Notes under the pieces: model-generated | What the model saw: only the letters and a program-made list of their open reading frames with translations | The model's database searches: none | Told to the model about the DNA's origin: nothing | Part shown: in pieces, positions 1 through 6,411 of the stretch | Position numbering within the stretch: position 1 is the stretch's first letter | Layout of the letters: each line of letters begins with the position of its first letter | Translations under genes and position numbers: made by a program | Assembly: GCA_913056245.1 (NCBI GenBank) | Contig: CAJXME010000053.1 | Coordinates: 1 to 7,443 of the forward strand | Reading direction: 5' to 3' | Source: an uncultured Alphaproteobacteria bacterium | GTDB lineage: Bacteria; Pseudomonadota; Alphaproteobacteria; Puniceispirillales; UBA1172 | DNA length: 7,443 nucleotides

Positions 1-359
<359 letters not shown>

Positions 360-367
360 CTAACTTT

Positions 368-1165
368 CTATTGATTTGCAGTAGCCGCAACTTCGGCTGC
401 AAAATCTTTTTCCTCAACTTCAATGCCCTGGCCTAAAATTAATATTTTAAATGAATCAATTATAACTTCAGTCCCTAATTCACTTGAATATTGTTTTAAT
501 ATATCTTTTATTTTAGTTTTTCCATCGATAACAAAAGTTTGTTCTAATAAAACTACTTCTTCACAAAATTTTCTAATTCTGCCTTCAACCATTTTTTCTG
601 CAATATCTTTAGGTTTACCAGATGAAATAGCTTGTTCTATTAACACTTGTTTCTCTTTATTTACAATTTTAGGATCTAATCCATCAAGATTTAATGAAAT
701 AGGATTTGAAGCAGCTATGTGCATAGCCACCTTTGTGCCAACTTCTAAATTTTTTTCTTTTTCAATACCGCTAAATTTTACTACAGAAATTATTTTACCA
801 ATTCCTTTTTCTAAAGCTGAATGGACATAAAAAAAATTCATGCCTTCGGTATTATCAAAAAAATGAGCTCTCCTAATTGTAATTTTTTCTCCGATTTTAG
901 CTATTAAATTTACTAGGTTATCTTTTACGCTTATTCCATTTTGCATTTTAGTTTCGTCCAATTTTGACATATCGCTTTTAACATTAAAATTTATATCGGA
1001 CAGTTCCTTGCAAAAATTAATAAAGTCTTTATTCTTTGCAACAAAATCTGTTTCACTATTAATTTCTATTAAAGAAACGTTACCTTGCTCTTCCTTAACT
1101 AAAGCTAAACCTTCTGAAGCAGTTCTGCTCATTTTTTTTGATGCTTTTGCTATTCCTTTTTTTCT
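368..1165 (-). CDS. tsf: Elongation factor Ts, 5' end replaced by foreign sequence
   Basis: EF-Ts is the nucleotide exchange factor that releases GDP from EF-Tu during translation. About 265 residues are genuine, beginning at RKKGIAKASKKMSR. The EF-Ts signature EINSETDFVAKN is present, as are KIGEKITIRRA, a MHIAASNP segment, SGKPKDIAEKMVEGRIRKF and the C-terminal DFAAEVAA end, so the core and dimerisation domains are complete to the stop. The N-terminal UBA-like region is absent: the roughly 35-40 residues that normally precede the RKKG motif, with the TGAG/DCK helix, are not encoded. The frame stays open on the minus strand up to 1276, but those upstream residues (Arg/Pro/Ser rich) are the reverse complement of a transporter gene and are not EF-Ts. 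The gene was therefore intact in its source and is truncated here by a junction. It is followed by pyrH, as is usual. Product certain; the exact 5' limit is uncertain by a few bases. Confidence 0.93.
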   Translation of the reverse strand, partial: RKKGIAKASKKMSRTASEGLALVKEEQGNVSLIEINSETDFVAKNKDFINFCKELSDINFNVKSDMSKLDETKMQNGISVKDNLVNLIAKIGEKITIRRAHFFDNTEGMNFFYVHSALEKGIGKIISVVKFSGIEKEKNLEVGTKVAMHIAASNPISLNLDGLDPKIVNKEKQVLIEQAISSGKPKDIAEKMVEGRIRKFCEEVVLLEQTFVIDGKTKIKDILKQYSSELGTEVIIDSFKILILGQGIEVEEKDFAAEVAATANQ

Positions 1166-1168
1166 GCT
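1155..1168. other. Chimeric junction 1: AT-rich tsf to GC-rich MFS gene
   Basis: Base composition and reading content change at this point. To the left the minus strand encodes EF-Ts up to an Arg codon at 1165-1163. To the right the plus strand encodes the hydrophobic end and loop of a transporter (LLVPEGPRTG). The T-rich run around 1156-1163 could serve both genes, giving Lys-Lys-Gly on the minus strand and Phe-Phe-Leu on the plus strand. The join is therefore at a short ambiguous stretch, as expected for a microhomology-driven or assembly-graph chimera. No transposon ends, repeats or att-like sequences flank it. Confidence 0.75.
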
Positions 1169-1289
1169 CGTCCCCGAAGGGCCTCGCACCGGCGATGGGT
1201 TCATCCCGGTTCTTCGTGAAGGCTGGGCAATTGTCCGGCAGACACCGGGGCTCCTGCGTTTCCTGATCGCGCGCATGTTCTATGCCGAT
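1164..1289 (+). pseudogene. Internal fragment of a UMF1-family MFS transporter
   Basis: About 42 codons read LLVPEGPRTGDGF, then IPVLREGWAIVRQTPGLLR, then FLIARMFYAD. This resembles the cytoplasmic loop after the sixth membrane helix and the start of the next helix in UMF1/Atg22-like major facilitator permeases, where a FL(I/L)ARM(x)Y(x)DGL motif is typical. Both ends are missing: the left side is AT-rich tsf and the right side becomes DNA polymerase I. It has no start codon of its own and cannot make a transporter. It reads in frame with the polA fragment downstream, which explains the long open frame from 1008. Family identification rests on motif recall over a short stretch and is moderately secure; that it is not part of EF-Ts or PolA is clearer. 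Confidence 0.6.
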
Positions 1290-1293
1290 GCGC
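1278..1293. other. Chimeric junction 2: MFS fragment to polA
   Basis: The plus frame reads FLIARMFYADALVTSIHPETKR in two parts. The transporter family would continue after FLIARM(x)Y(x)DGL with membrane residues. PolA homologues carry a Y(T)DAL motif just before the (N/H)P(x)T(x)RVHTSF segment. The switch therefore falls within the shared Tyr-x-Asp-x-Leu codons, roughly 1281-1293, in frame. A similar short coding motif in both genes gives a natural point for strand-switching or misassembly. Confidence 0.65.
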
Positions 1294-2162
1294 TGGTCAC
1301 GTCGATCCATCCTGAAACCAAGCGGGTGCATACGTCATTTTCCATGGTGGGGGCATCGACCGGGCGCTTGTCCTCGTCAGACCCTAATCTTCAGAATATC
1401 CCGATCCGCACCCCTGAAGGGCGGCAGATCAGAACCGCTTTTGTGCCGGAAGATGGCGCGGTGTTGATCTCAGCCGATTATTCGCAAATTGAATTGCGGC
1501 TGGTGGCGCATATCGCCAAGGAAGCCAGCATGATCGAAGCGTTCAACCATGGGGTGGATATTCACGCCCAGACCGCTTCAGAAGTCTTTGGTGTGCCGCT
1601 CGATGAGATGACCGCGGAAACCCGCCGCCGCGCCAAAGCGATTAATTTTGGCATTATCTACGGCATTTCAGGCTTTGGCCTCGCGCGGCAATTGGGCATC
1701 GCCCGCGGTGAGGCGCGATCTTATATTGAGGCTTATTTTGAACGCTTCCCTGGCATCCAGCAATATATGAGCGATATGAAATTGCAGGCGCGTGAAGATG
1801 GCTTTGTGGAAACGTTGTTTGGACGCAGGCTTTATATCCAAGGGATCACCTCGTCAAATGGCGCGCAACGCGGCTTTGCGGAACGCCAAGCCATCAACGC
1901 GCCGATCCAAGGCACGGCGGCGGATATCATCAAGCAAGCCATGGTGCGGATGCCAAAAGCGCTTTGCGAAGCGGGATCACCGGCGCGGATGTTGCTTCAA
2001 GTTCATGACGAATTGATTTTTGAATGCCCGAAAGACGCGGCGGAAGACGCGATTGCCCTCATCAAGCAAGTGATGGAAAGCGCAAGCAAGCCTAATCTTG
2101 ATCTTGCCGTGCCATTGATCGCCGATGCGTCCATGGGCGCGTCATGGGATGAAGCGCATTAA
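1284..2162 (+). CDS. polA: DNA polymerase I, C-terminal part of polymerase domain (5' truncated by junction)
   Basis: This encodes roughly the last 290 residues of Pol I, the family A polymerase that fills Okazaki and repair gaps. It covers the palm/fingers subdomains and runs to the natural C-terminus, which ends in the typical WDEAH. Catalytic motifs are intact: RVHTSF and STGRLSSSDPNLQNIPIR at the start; motif A ADYSQIELR with the metal-binding Asp at 1476-1478; the O-helix RRRAKAINFGIIYG with its dNTP-binding Arg, Lys and Phe; and motif C QVHDELIFE with the second catalytic Asp at 2007-2009. The O-helix Phe predicts discrimination against dideoxynucleotides. The 5'-nuclease, 3'-5' exonuclease and thumb regions are missing because the upstream sequence is a transporter fragment. 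An in-frame ATG exists far upstream at 1008, but the codons before about 1284 are not polA. It ends 18 bp from the convergent hugZ-like gene. The truncation is probably an artefact. Confidence 0.93.
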   Translation, partial: ADALVTSIHPETKRVHTSFSMVGASTGRLSSSDPNLQNIPIRTPEGRQIRTAFVPEDGAVLISADYSQIELRLVAHIAKEASMIEAFNHGVDIHAQTASEVFGVPLDEMTAETRRRAKAINFGIIYGISGFGLARQLGIARGEARSYIEAYFERFPGIQQYMSDMKLQAREDGFVETLFGRRLYIQGITSSNGAQRGFAERQAINAPIQGTAADIIKQAMVRMPKALCEAGSPARMLLQVHDELIFECPKDAAEDAIALIKQVMESASKPNLDLAVPLIADASMGASWDEAH

Positions 2163-2180
2163 GTTTATGGGGCCGAAATT

Positions 2181-2900
2181 TTATTCGCCGCGGGCACGTT
2201 TCGCCATTTTGGCCAAAGCGCGTCGGGAATCCCCGGGGGTGAGCATCCGTTCTGGGGTATTGATGCGCAAATAATCCTCGCCATTGCTCAAATCAATCCC
2301 ATCGGTGTCGATGCCAATCATGCGCCAGGCGTCGCCGGTCTTATGATGGGCGTGAGCATAGGCGGCGATAGCGTCAGCGTGATCGTCGTTCATATGCTCG
2401 ATGATCTCTTCTGCCGCTTCATCAAGACGGGGGCTGTCGGCCATGATATCCGATGCTTCCAGCCAATGGATGCGGCCAAACCCGCCGATCAAATGCGCGC
2501 GGGTAACGGTCAAGCGATAGAGATTAAAATCCTTAAACCCAGCATAAATGGCCGCCTCGGGATGGCGCGCGACAAAGCGATCGGTCAAGGCTTGATCATT
2601 AATCACCGAAATATGCCCCTGAACCGATACCCGCTGGCTGGCGAGGGTTTCGGCGTGACGGTCGCCATCGAGCAATAAAGACGCTTGAGGGTTTTTCTTC
2701 AAATTCGTCGTGTGATCCGCAAGGTCAGACAGCATCATCAAGGGGCTGGCGTCACAATCAGCGGCGATCAGCACAAGGCTGTTGTAAGGCTCGCCGGTTT
2801 CCGCATCAAGCGTGGCCAGTCCCGCTTTGCCGCAGGATCGCATCAGCTGCCGCGCTTGATCAGCAGGGGAAGGAAGGGCAGGGTCTTCTTTGGCGGTCAT
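2181..2900 (-). CDS. HugZ-like pyridoxamine 5'-phosphate oxidase-fold protein with DUF2470 domain
   Basis: The protein of about 239 residues has two parts. The N-terminal split-barrel flavin-binding fold includes ARQLMRSCGKAGLATLDAET, SLVLIAAD, LSDLADHTTNLKKNP and ASLLLDG, then GFKDFNLYRLTVTRAHLIGG and FGRIHWL. The C-terminal DUF2470 domain has the hallmark EHMNDDHADAIAAYA. Relatives such as HugZ bind heme and take part in heme use or breakdown; others are uncharacterised FMN-binding proteins, so a heme or flavin role is inferred by family. The frame extends to an ATG at 2951, but ATG at 2900-2898 is preferred: it has GAGG five bases upstream, and homologues begin shortly before the ARxLMR motif, whereas the extra 17 residues look unlike the family. 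It is convergent with polA and divergent from chvI, with no clear terminator in the 18-bp gap. Not certain to be a heme oxygenase. Confidence 0.88.
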   Translation of the reverse strand: MTAKEDPALPSPADQARQLMRSCGKAGLATLDAETGEPYNSLVLIAADCDASPLMMLSDLADHTTNLKKNPQASLLLDGDRHAETLASQRVSVQGHISVINDQALTDRFVARHPEAAIYAGFKDFNLYRLTVTRAHLIGGFGRIHWLEASDIMADSPRLDEAAEEIIEHMNDDHADAIAAYAHAHHKTGDAWRMIGIDTDGIDLSNGEDYLRINTPERMLTPGDSRRALAKMAKRARGE

Positions 2901-2948
2901 GTCAGCCTCGATGCGGTGGTCAATTAAGTCAAATTTGCCATAGTCTGC

Positions 2949-2963
2949 CATGGCGATGCCATG
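2949..2963. repeat. 15-bp inverted repeat between hugZ-like gene and chvI
   Basis: CATGGC and GCCATG form perfect 6-base arms around a GAT spacer. The repeat lies in the divergent intergenic region, over the alternative hugZ-like ATG at 2951 and just upstream of the candidate chvI -35. It could be an operator or a small leader hairpin, or chance; the sequence alone does not decide. Confidence 0.4.
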
Positions 2964-2966
2964 ATC

Positions 2967-2994
2967 TTGCCCCTAAATATGGTATATATAAAAT
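2967..2994 (+). promoter_or_regulatory. Candidate sigma70-type promoter for chvI-chvG
   Basis: TTGCCC (2967-2972) and TAAAAT (2989-2994) are separated by 16 bases, the latter within a TA-rich run that stands out from the GC-rich surroundings. The start would fall near 3001, about 25 bases before the chvI ATG and upstream of the GGAAAG ribosome-binding site at 3015-3020. Other TATA-like hexamers overlap, so the exact -10 is uncertain. Confidence 0.4.
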
Positions 2995-3003
2995 GATGTT
3001 CAA
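2976..3003 (-). promoter_or_regulatory. Candidate promoter for the hugZ-like gene
   Basis: On the minus strand TTGAAC (3003-2998) is followed after 16 bases by CATATT (2981-2976). It overlaps the candidate chvI promoter face to face, so the two directions might compete or share control. The predicted start near 2970 gives a leader of about 70 bases to the preferred ATG at 2900. Motif matches are partial. Confidence 0.3.
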
Positions 3004-3026
3004 TTATTGTTGATGGAAAGATCGTT

Positions 3027-3716
3027 ATGGCTCACCGAATTGCGCTTGTGGATGATGACCAGCATATCATCACCTCTGTTTCCTTGATGCTTGATGCGGA
3101 AGGGTTTGAAGTCGACACTTATAGTGATGGGGAGCAGGCGCTGATTGGCCTGCGCCGCCGTCCGGCGGATTTGGCCATTCTGGATATTAAAATGCCGCGC
3201 ATGGACGGGATGGAATTGCTGTCGAAGATTCGCGAAAACAGCCATTTGCCGGTGATCTTTCTCACCAGCAAAGACGATGAATTGGATGAAGCCCTTGGAT
3301 TGCGAATGGGCGCTGACGATTATATCACCAAGCCGTTTTCGCAACGGCTCCTGCTCGAACGGGTGCGGGCGGTGTTGCGCCGGGCGGAACAAACCGATCA
3401 AACCTCTTCGGAAAGCGCCATTAATATTGGCCAATTGTCGATTCAGCCCGATCGCCATTCCTGCACTTGGAAAGGGGATGATGTGAAATTGACGGTCACG
3501 GAATTTTTGATTCTGTCGGCTTTGGCCAAGCGTCCCGGGGTGGTTAAAAACCGCGATCAGTTGTTGGACGCGGCTTATGGGGAGACGACGTATCTGGATG
3601 ATCGGACGATCGATAGCCATATCAAACGCCTGCGCCGCAAATTCCGCGATGTTGATCCTGAATTTGATTCGATTGAGACGCTCTATGGAGTCGGGTATAA
3701 ATATATAGAGGCTTAA
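3027..3716 (+). CDS. chvI: ChvI-type two-component response regulator (OmpR family)
   Basis: This 229-residue cytoplasmic regulator is the partner of the downstream sensor kinase. The receiver domain (about 3-120) has the acidic pocket Asp9-Asp10-Asp11, the phospho-acceptor Asp53 in [16 protein letters not shown], Thr80 in VIFLTSK and Lys102 in ITKPF. The winged-helix DNA-binding domain (about 132-227) has [32 protein letters not shown] and the closing [10 protein letters not shown]. The [11 protein letters not shown] and [21 protein letters not shown] segments are characteristic of ChvI/ExoS-partner regulators of alphaproteobacteria, which in rhizobia and Agrobacterium respond to acid and envelope stress. 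The start has GGAAAG at 3015-3020, six bases upstream. chvG follows after 35 bp, so the two form an operon. All residues needed for phosphotransfer are present. The regulon in this organism cannot be read from the window. Confidence 0.95.
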   Translation: MAHRIALVDDDQHIITSVSLMLDAEGFEVDTYSDGEQALIGLRRRPADLAILDIKMPRMDGMELLSKIRENSHLPVIFLTSKDDELDEALGLRMGADDYITKPFSQRLLLERVRAVLRRAEQTDQTSSESAINIGQLSIQPDRHSCTWKGDDVKLTVTEFLILSALAKRPGVVKNRDQLLDAAYGETTYLDDRTIDSHIKRLRRKFRDVDPEFDSIETLYGVGYKYIEA

Positions 3717-3740
3717 CCGCCTGCCCCGTCACCACTTGAT

Positions 3741-3745
3741 AAGGA
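3741..3745 (+). promoter_or_regulatory. Ribosome-binding site of chvG
   Basis: AAGGA lies six bases before the ATG at 3752. It settles the chvG start in the 35-bp gap after chvI, which holds no separate promoter that I can see. Confidence 0.65.
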
Positions 3746-3751
3746 TCAACC

Positions 3752-5377
3752 ATGGCGTTGGATGCTCCCAAACCATCGCGGGTTTCATTGCTCACCTTGC
3801 GGATTCTGGTGATCATTGTCTTCCCCACGGCGATGTTCTTTATTGGGCTTTTGCATCTTGATCAATATCGCGACACGGTGTTGGAATCAGAATTGGACGC
3901 GCTTTATCGCCAAGGCAATACTTTGGCGCGCACCATTGGTCTTGCCGATGCGGAATATTCGGTGCAGGCACAGCGCCGCATTTCAGAATTAACCATTCAC
4001 CGCGCCCAGCAATTGATCGCGTCTATTCCTGACGCGCGGATTCGCATTTTCCAGCCCAATGGCGCGATGATTATTGATAGCGCGGATGGCGGTGGGCTTT
4101 ACCCCCAAAACATCAAAGTCACGCCGCGCGATGACATGGTGCAATCGGACATCACGCGCTGGTTGCAGGGCATGGTATCGTCGTTGGCGGCGGTCTTGTC
4201 ACCGCAAGACAATTACCCTCTTTATCGCGATGGCCGCTATCTATCGGTTGAAGATTTCCCTTTGGTGAAGCCAGCCCTTTTGGGCGAGCCAACTCGCATG
4301 ATCATGCGCGATCGCAAAGGCAAATTGATCCTTGGGGTGGCCTTGCCGATCCGCAACCTGCGGGTGGTGCGTGGGGCGTTGCTGGTGACCGCTTCCGGTG
4401 AGCAAGCAGAACGGGACATCACCGAAGTGCAATACACCTTCTTTCAGGTGTTTTTTGGCATCTTGATGATCACCATCATTCTGGGGATGTATTTATCGCA
4501 ATCGATTGTGGGGCCGATCACCACCTTGGCCAGACGCGCCAATCAAGTGCGGCTTAATCAAGGGCAATCGCTCACCTTGCCTGATTTGATCAACCGCCGT
4601 GATGAAATTGGCATTTTGGCGCGGGATTTATCGGCCATGACCGATGAATTGAACGCGCGGATGAAAGCGACGGCTTCTTTCGCGGCGGATGTCTCCCATG
4701 AATTGAAGAACCCGCTGACGTCACTGCGTTCGGCGGTGGAAACCATGGCGCGGCTCGACGACAAAGCCCAGCAAGACAAATTGATGCAGATTATTTTGGA
4801 TGATGTGGGGCGGCTCAATCGCTTGATCAGTGATATTTCCGCCGCCAGCCGTTTGGATGCGGATTTATCAGAAGCGGAATATGAAACCATCGATCTTGGT
4901 GATCTGATTCGCAATTTCGTCAATTCCCGCCGCTTGACGCTGGACGGCCAGTCGAAAGTCGCTCTGCAATTTCAGACGCCCAAAACACCAGTGATGGCGC
5001 GGGTGGTGGTCGACCGTTTGGTGCAGGTCTTGGATAATCTTTTTGTCAACGCGACCTCGTTCAGCCCCGATGGCGGTGTGATTGTGCTTTCTTTGCAGCG
5101 CAAAGGCGATGACGCGGTGGTGACGATGGCCGATGATGGCCCGGGAATTCCTGAAAACAAACGCGACACCATTTTCAACCGCTTTTACAGCGAACGTCCT
5201 GAAGGAGAGACCTTTGGTCGCCATTCGGGGCTTGGGCTGTCCATCTCACGTCAGATTATTGAGGCGTTAGGGGGCAAGATCACCGCCAATAATCGCAAAC
5301 GCCGCCGCGGGGCATTCAAAACCGGCGCGGAGATGGTGATTGCCCTGCCGATTGTGAAGACGCCGAAAAGAAAATAA
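3752..5377 (+). CDS. chvG: ChvG-type sensor histidine kinase
   Basis: This 541-residue inner-membrane kinase phosphorylates ChvI. Order of parts: a short basic cytoplasmic N-terminus; membrane helix 1 at about 15-36 (RILVIIVFPTAMFFIGLL); a periplasmic sensing region at about 40-227; membrane helix 2 at about 229-250; HAMP at about 250-303 (GPITTLARRANQVR); the HisKA H-box FAADVSHELKNPLTSLRSAV with phospho-acceptor His316; then the HATPase with N-box Asn429/Asn433 (QVLDNLFVNATSF), G1 box DDGPGIP at 461-467 and G2 box GLGLSIS at 493-499. All catalytic boxes are intact. The H-box and the following SDISAASRLDADL match the ChvG/ExoS subfamily. In rhizobia the periplasmic protein ExoR restrains this kinase; no exoR is seen here. 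hprK commonly follows chvG in alphaproteobacteria, but here rapZ follows after 55 bp. Confidence 0.95.
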   Translation: MALDAPKPSRVSLLTLRILVIIVFPTAMFFIGLLHLDQYRDTVLESELDALYRQGNTLARTIGLADAEYSVQAQRRISELTIHRAQQLIASIPDARIRIFQPNGAMIIDSADGGGLYPQNIKVTPRDDMVQSDITRWLQGMVSSLAAVLSPQDNYPLYRDGRYLSVEDFPLVKPALLGEPTRMIMRDRKGKLILGVALPIRNLRVVRGALLVTASGEQAERDITEVQYTFFQVFFGILMITIILGMYLSQSIVGPITTLARRANQVRLNQGQSLTLPDLINRRDEIGILARDLSAMTDELNARMKATASFAADVSHELKNPLTSLRSAVETMARLDDKAQQDKLMQIILDDVGRLNRLISDISAASRLDADLSEAEYETIDLGDLIRNFVNSRRLTLDGQSKVALQFQTPKTPVMARVVVDRLVQVLDNLFVNATSFSPDGGVIVLSLQRKGDDAVVTMADDGPGIPENKRDTIFNRFYSERPEGETFGRHSGLGLSISRQIIEALGGKITANNRKRRRGAFKTGAEMVIALPIVKTPKRK

Positions 5378-5432
5378 TTCCCCCAAGAGGGATCAGGCTT
5401 CTGAAGTGTTCGGCAATGGTGTATAAAACCTT

Positions 5433-6308
5433 ATGACCAAATCATCCCTTCCAGAGCCGCCGCAATTGGTGCTTATTGTCGGTCTTGCTGGCGCTGGATA
5501 TTCAACGGCGTTGAATGTCCTCGAAGACGCGGGCTATTCCGCTGTTGATAACCTGCCTTTTGCGCTGATCAACCAAATCATCAGCCTTGAAGTGGAAACC
5601 AACGATAAAAAACTGGCAGTGTCGGTGGATAGCCGAACGTCTGGCTTTGATGCCAGCGGGTTGATCCCGTTGATGAAAGACATTCGGCATCGGCTTGGGG
5701 ATCGCGTCAAACTGGTTTTTCTCACCGCGTCTGAAGTTGAATTGGCGCGGCGTTTTAACGCCACCCGCCGCCATCACCCCCTTGATGATCACAACGAAGG
5801 ATTGGCAGGCGCCATCCGCCGCGATTGGCAGCAATTGGAAAAGATCAGCGCGATTGCTGATATTGCCATCGACACGTCTGGCACCAGTCCCACCCATTTC
5901 CGAACAGCTTTGCTGTCGCAATTGGGGGTTCTGCCAAAAGGCAAATTGCCCGTGATGGTCAGCAGTTTTTCTTATCGGCGGGGGCTTCCCAGCGATACCG
6001 ATATGGTCTTGGATATGCGGTTTCTCGACAATCCCCATTGGCAACCCGATCTTGCGCCTTTGACAGGTTTGGATGCGGCGGTGGCCGATTTCATTAAAGC
6101 CCATGATCGGTTTGACGCGACCATGACTTCGCTTGAAGCGATGTTAAACGAAATGTTGCCGCGCTTTGCCGCGGAAGGACGCCCGCAATTCAGCATCGGC
6201 TTTGGCTGCACCGGCGGCCGTCATCGGTCGGTCTTCACGGCTGAATATGTGGCGGCAATGATCCGCGCCATGGGGCATGAGGTCAGCGTTAAGCATCGCG
6301 AGTTATAA
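5433..6308 (+). CDS. rapZ: RapZ-family protein with degenerate Walker A motif
   Basis: RapZ (YvcJ/YhbJ family) proteins have an N-terminal P-loop domain and a C-terminal domain; in E. coli the protein binds the small RNA GlmZ and steers RNase E, and in alphaproteobacteria its role is unsettled. This 291-residue copy is full length. The N-terminal frame is recognisable (TALNVLEDAGYSAVDNLPFALI, given here in part: NVLEDAGYSAVDNLP; also RRFNATRRHHPL and DIAIDTS). However, the Walker A reads G17-LAGAG-Y23-S24, where the family has GxSGxGKS, so the phosphate-binding Lys is Tyr (codon TAT). The usual FLDAD Walker B is FLTAS at 96-100. The C-terminal domain is well kept: YRRGLPSDTDMVLDMRFL, NPHW, TGLD and GCTGGRHRS (258-266). 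It ends at HREL without the basic tail of the E. coli protein. No clear ribosome-binding site precedes the ATG. ATP/GTP hydrolysis is probably lost; this is an inference. Confidence 0.92.
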   Translation: MTKSSLPEPPQLVLIVGLAGAGYSTALNVLEDAGYSAVDNLPFALINQIISLEVETNDKKLAVSVDSRTSGFDASGLIPLMKDIRHRLGDRVKLVFLTASEVELARRFNATRRHHPLDDHNEGLAGAIRRDWQQLEKISAIADIAIDTSGTSPTHFRTALLSQLGVLPKGKLPVMVSSFSYRRGLPSDTDMVLDMRFLDNPHWQPDLAPLTGLDAAVADFIKAHDRFDATMTSLEAMLNEMLPRFAAEGRPQFSIGFGCTGGRHRSVFTAEYVAAMIRAMGHEVSVKHREL

Positions 6309-6357
6309 CCCTTTTGACGATGAGCTTGAACCGAGGCGCATTTGGCGTAGATTGCTT

Positions 6358-6398
6358 TTGACAGCAGGGTTTGATATATCAAATTCACATTCTATAGA
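6358..6398 (+). promoter_or_regulatory. Candidate ahcY promoter region
   Basis: The 103-bp gap between rapZ and ahcY contains a perfect -35-like TTGACA (6358-6363) and AT-rich candidates for the -10: TCAAAT (6379-6384, 15-base spacer) or TATAGA (6393-6398, which would pair with TTGATA at 6371-6376 over 16 bases). The second option would start transcription inside the ribosome-binding site, so the first is preferred. This suggests ahcY can be transcribed separately from rapZ. Confidence 0.4.
6370..6383. promoter_or_regulatory. Perfect 14-bp palindrome, candidate operator of ahcY
   Basis: TTTGATATATCAAA is identical to its reverse complement. It lies between the candidate -35 and -10 elements, 28 bases before the ahcY start, where a bound repressor would block RNA polymerase. 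ArsR-type SahR and other regulators are known to control ahcY in various Proteobacteria through AT-rich palindromes. Assignment to any one regulator is a guess, since no regulator gene is in the window. Confidence 0.45.
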
Positions 6399-6400
6399 AC

Positions 6401-6406
6401 GGTGAT
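6401..6406 (+). promoter_or_regulatory. Ribosome-binding site of ahcY
   Basis: GGTGAT matches part of the extended anti-Shine-Dalgarno complement and stands five bases before ATG 6412. It favours 6412 over the second in-frame ATG at 6418. Confidence 0.5.
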
Positions 6407-6411
6407 GAACA

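Noticed and set aside
423..830. Plus-strand open frame opposite tsf
   Set aside because: Shadow of the highly conserved EF-Ts frame; low-complexity composition and no recognisable family.
1166..1276. N-terminal extension of EF-Ts on the minus strand (MRAIRKRRSPGV...)
   Set aside because: It is the antisense of the transporter fragment, is Arg/Pro/Ser rich, and has no similarity to the EF-Ts N-terminus.
1155..1293. Insertion site of a mobile element or natural horizontal transfer
   Set aside because: No terminal repeats, target duplication, integrase, tRNA or att-like sequence; gene fragments broken on both sides fit an artefact better.
2163..2180. Rho-independent terminator between convergent polA and hugZ-like genes
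   Set aside because: The gap is only 18 bp and shows no stem-loop followed by a T-run.
3000..3620. 206-codon minus-strand open frame opposite chvI
   Set aside because: Reverse-strand shadow of the well-supported response regulator; no domain and no ribosome-binding site.
5378..5432. Remnant of hprK between chvG and rapZ
   Set aside because: Only 55 bp, with no recognisable HPr kinase codons in any frame.
5502..6104. 200-codon minus-strand open frame opposite rapZ
   Set aside because: Antisense shadow caused by codon bias; the plus strand carries conserved RapZ motifs throughout.
6309..6411. SAM-II or SAH riboswitch upstream of ahcY
   Set aside because: Such elements occur before methionine-cycle genes, but I could not find their conserved core or a convincing pseudoknot in these 103 bases.
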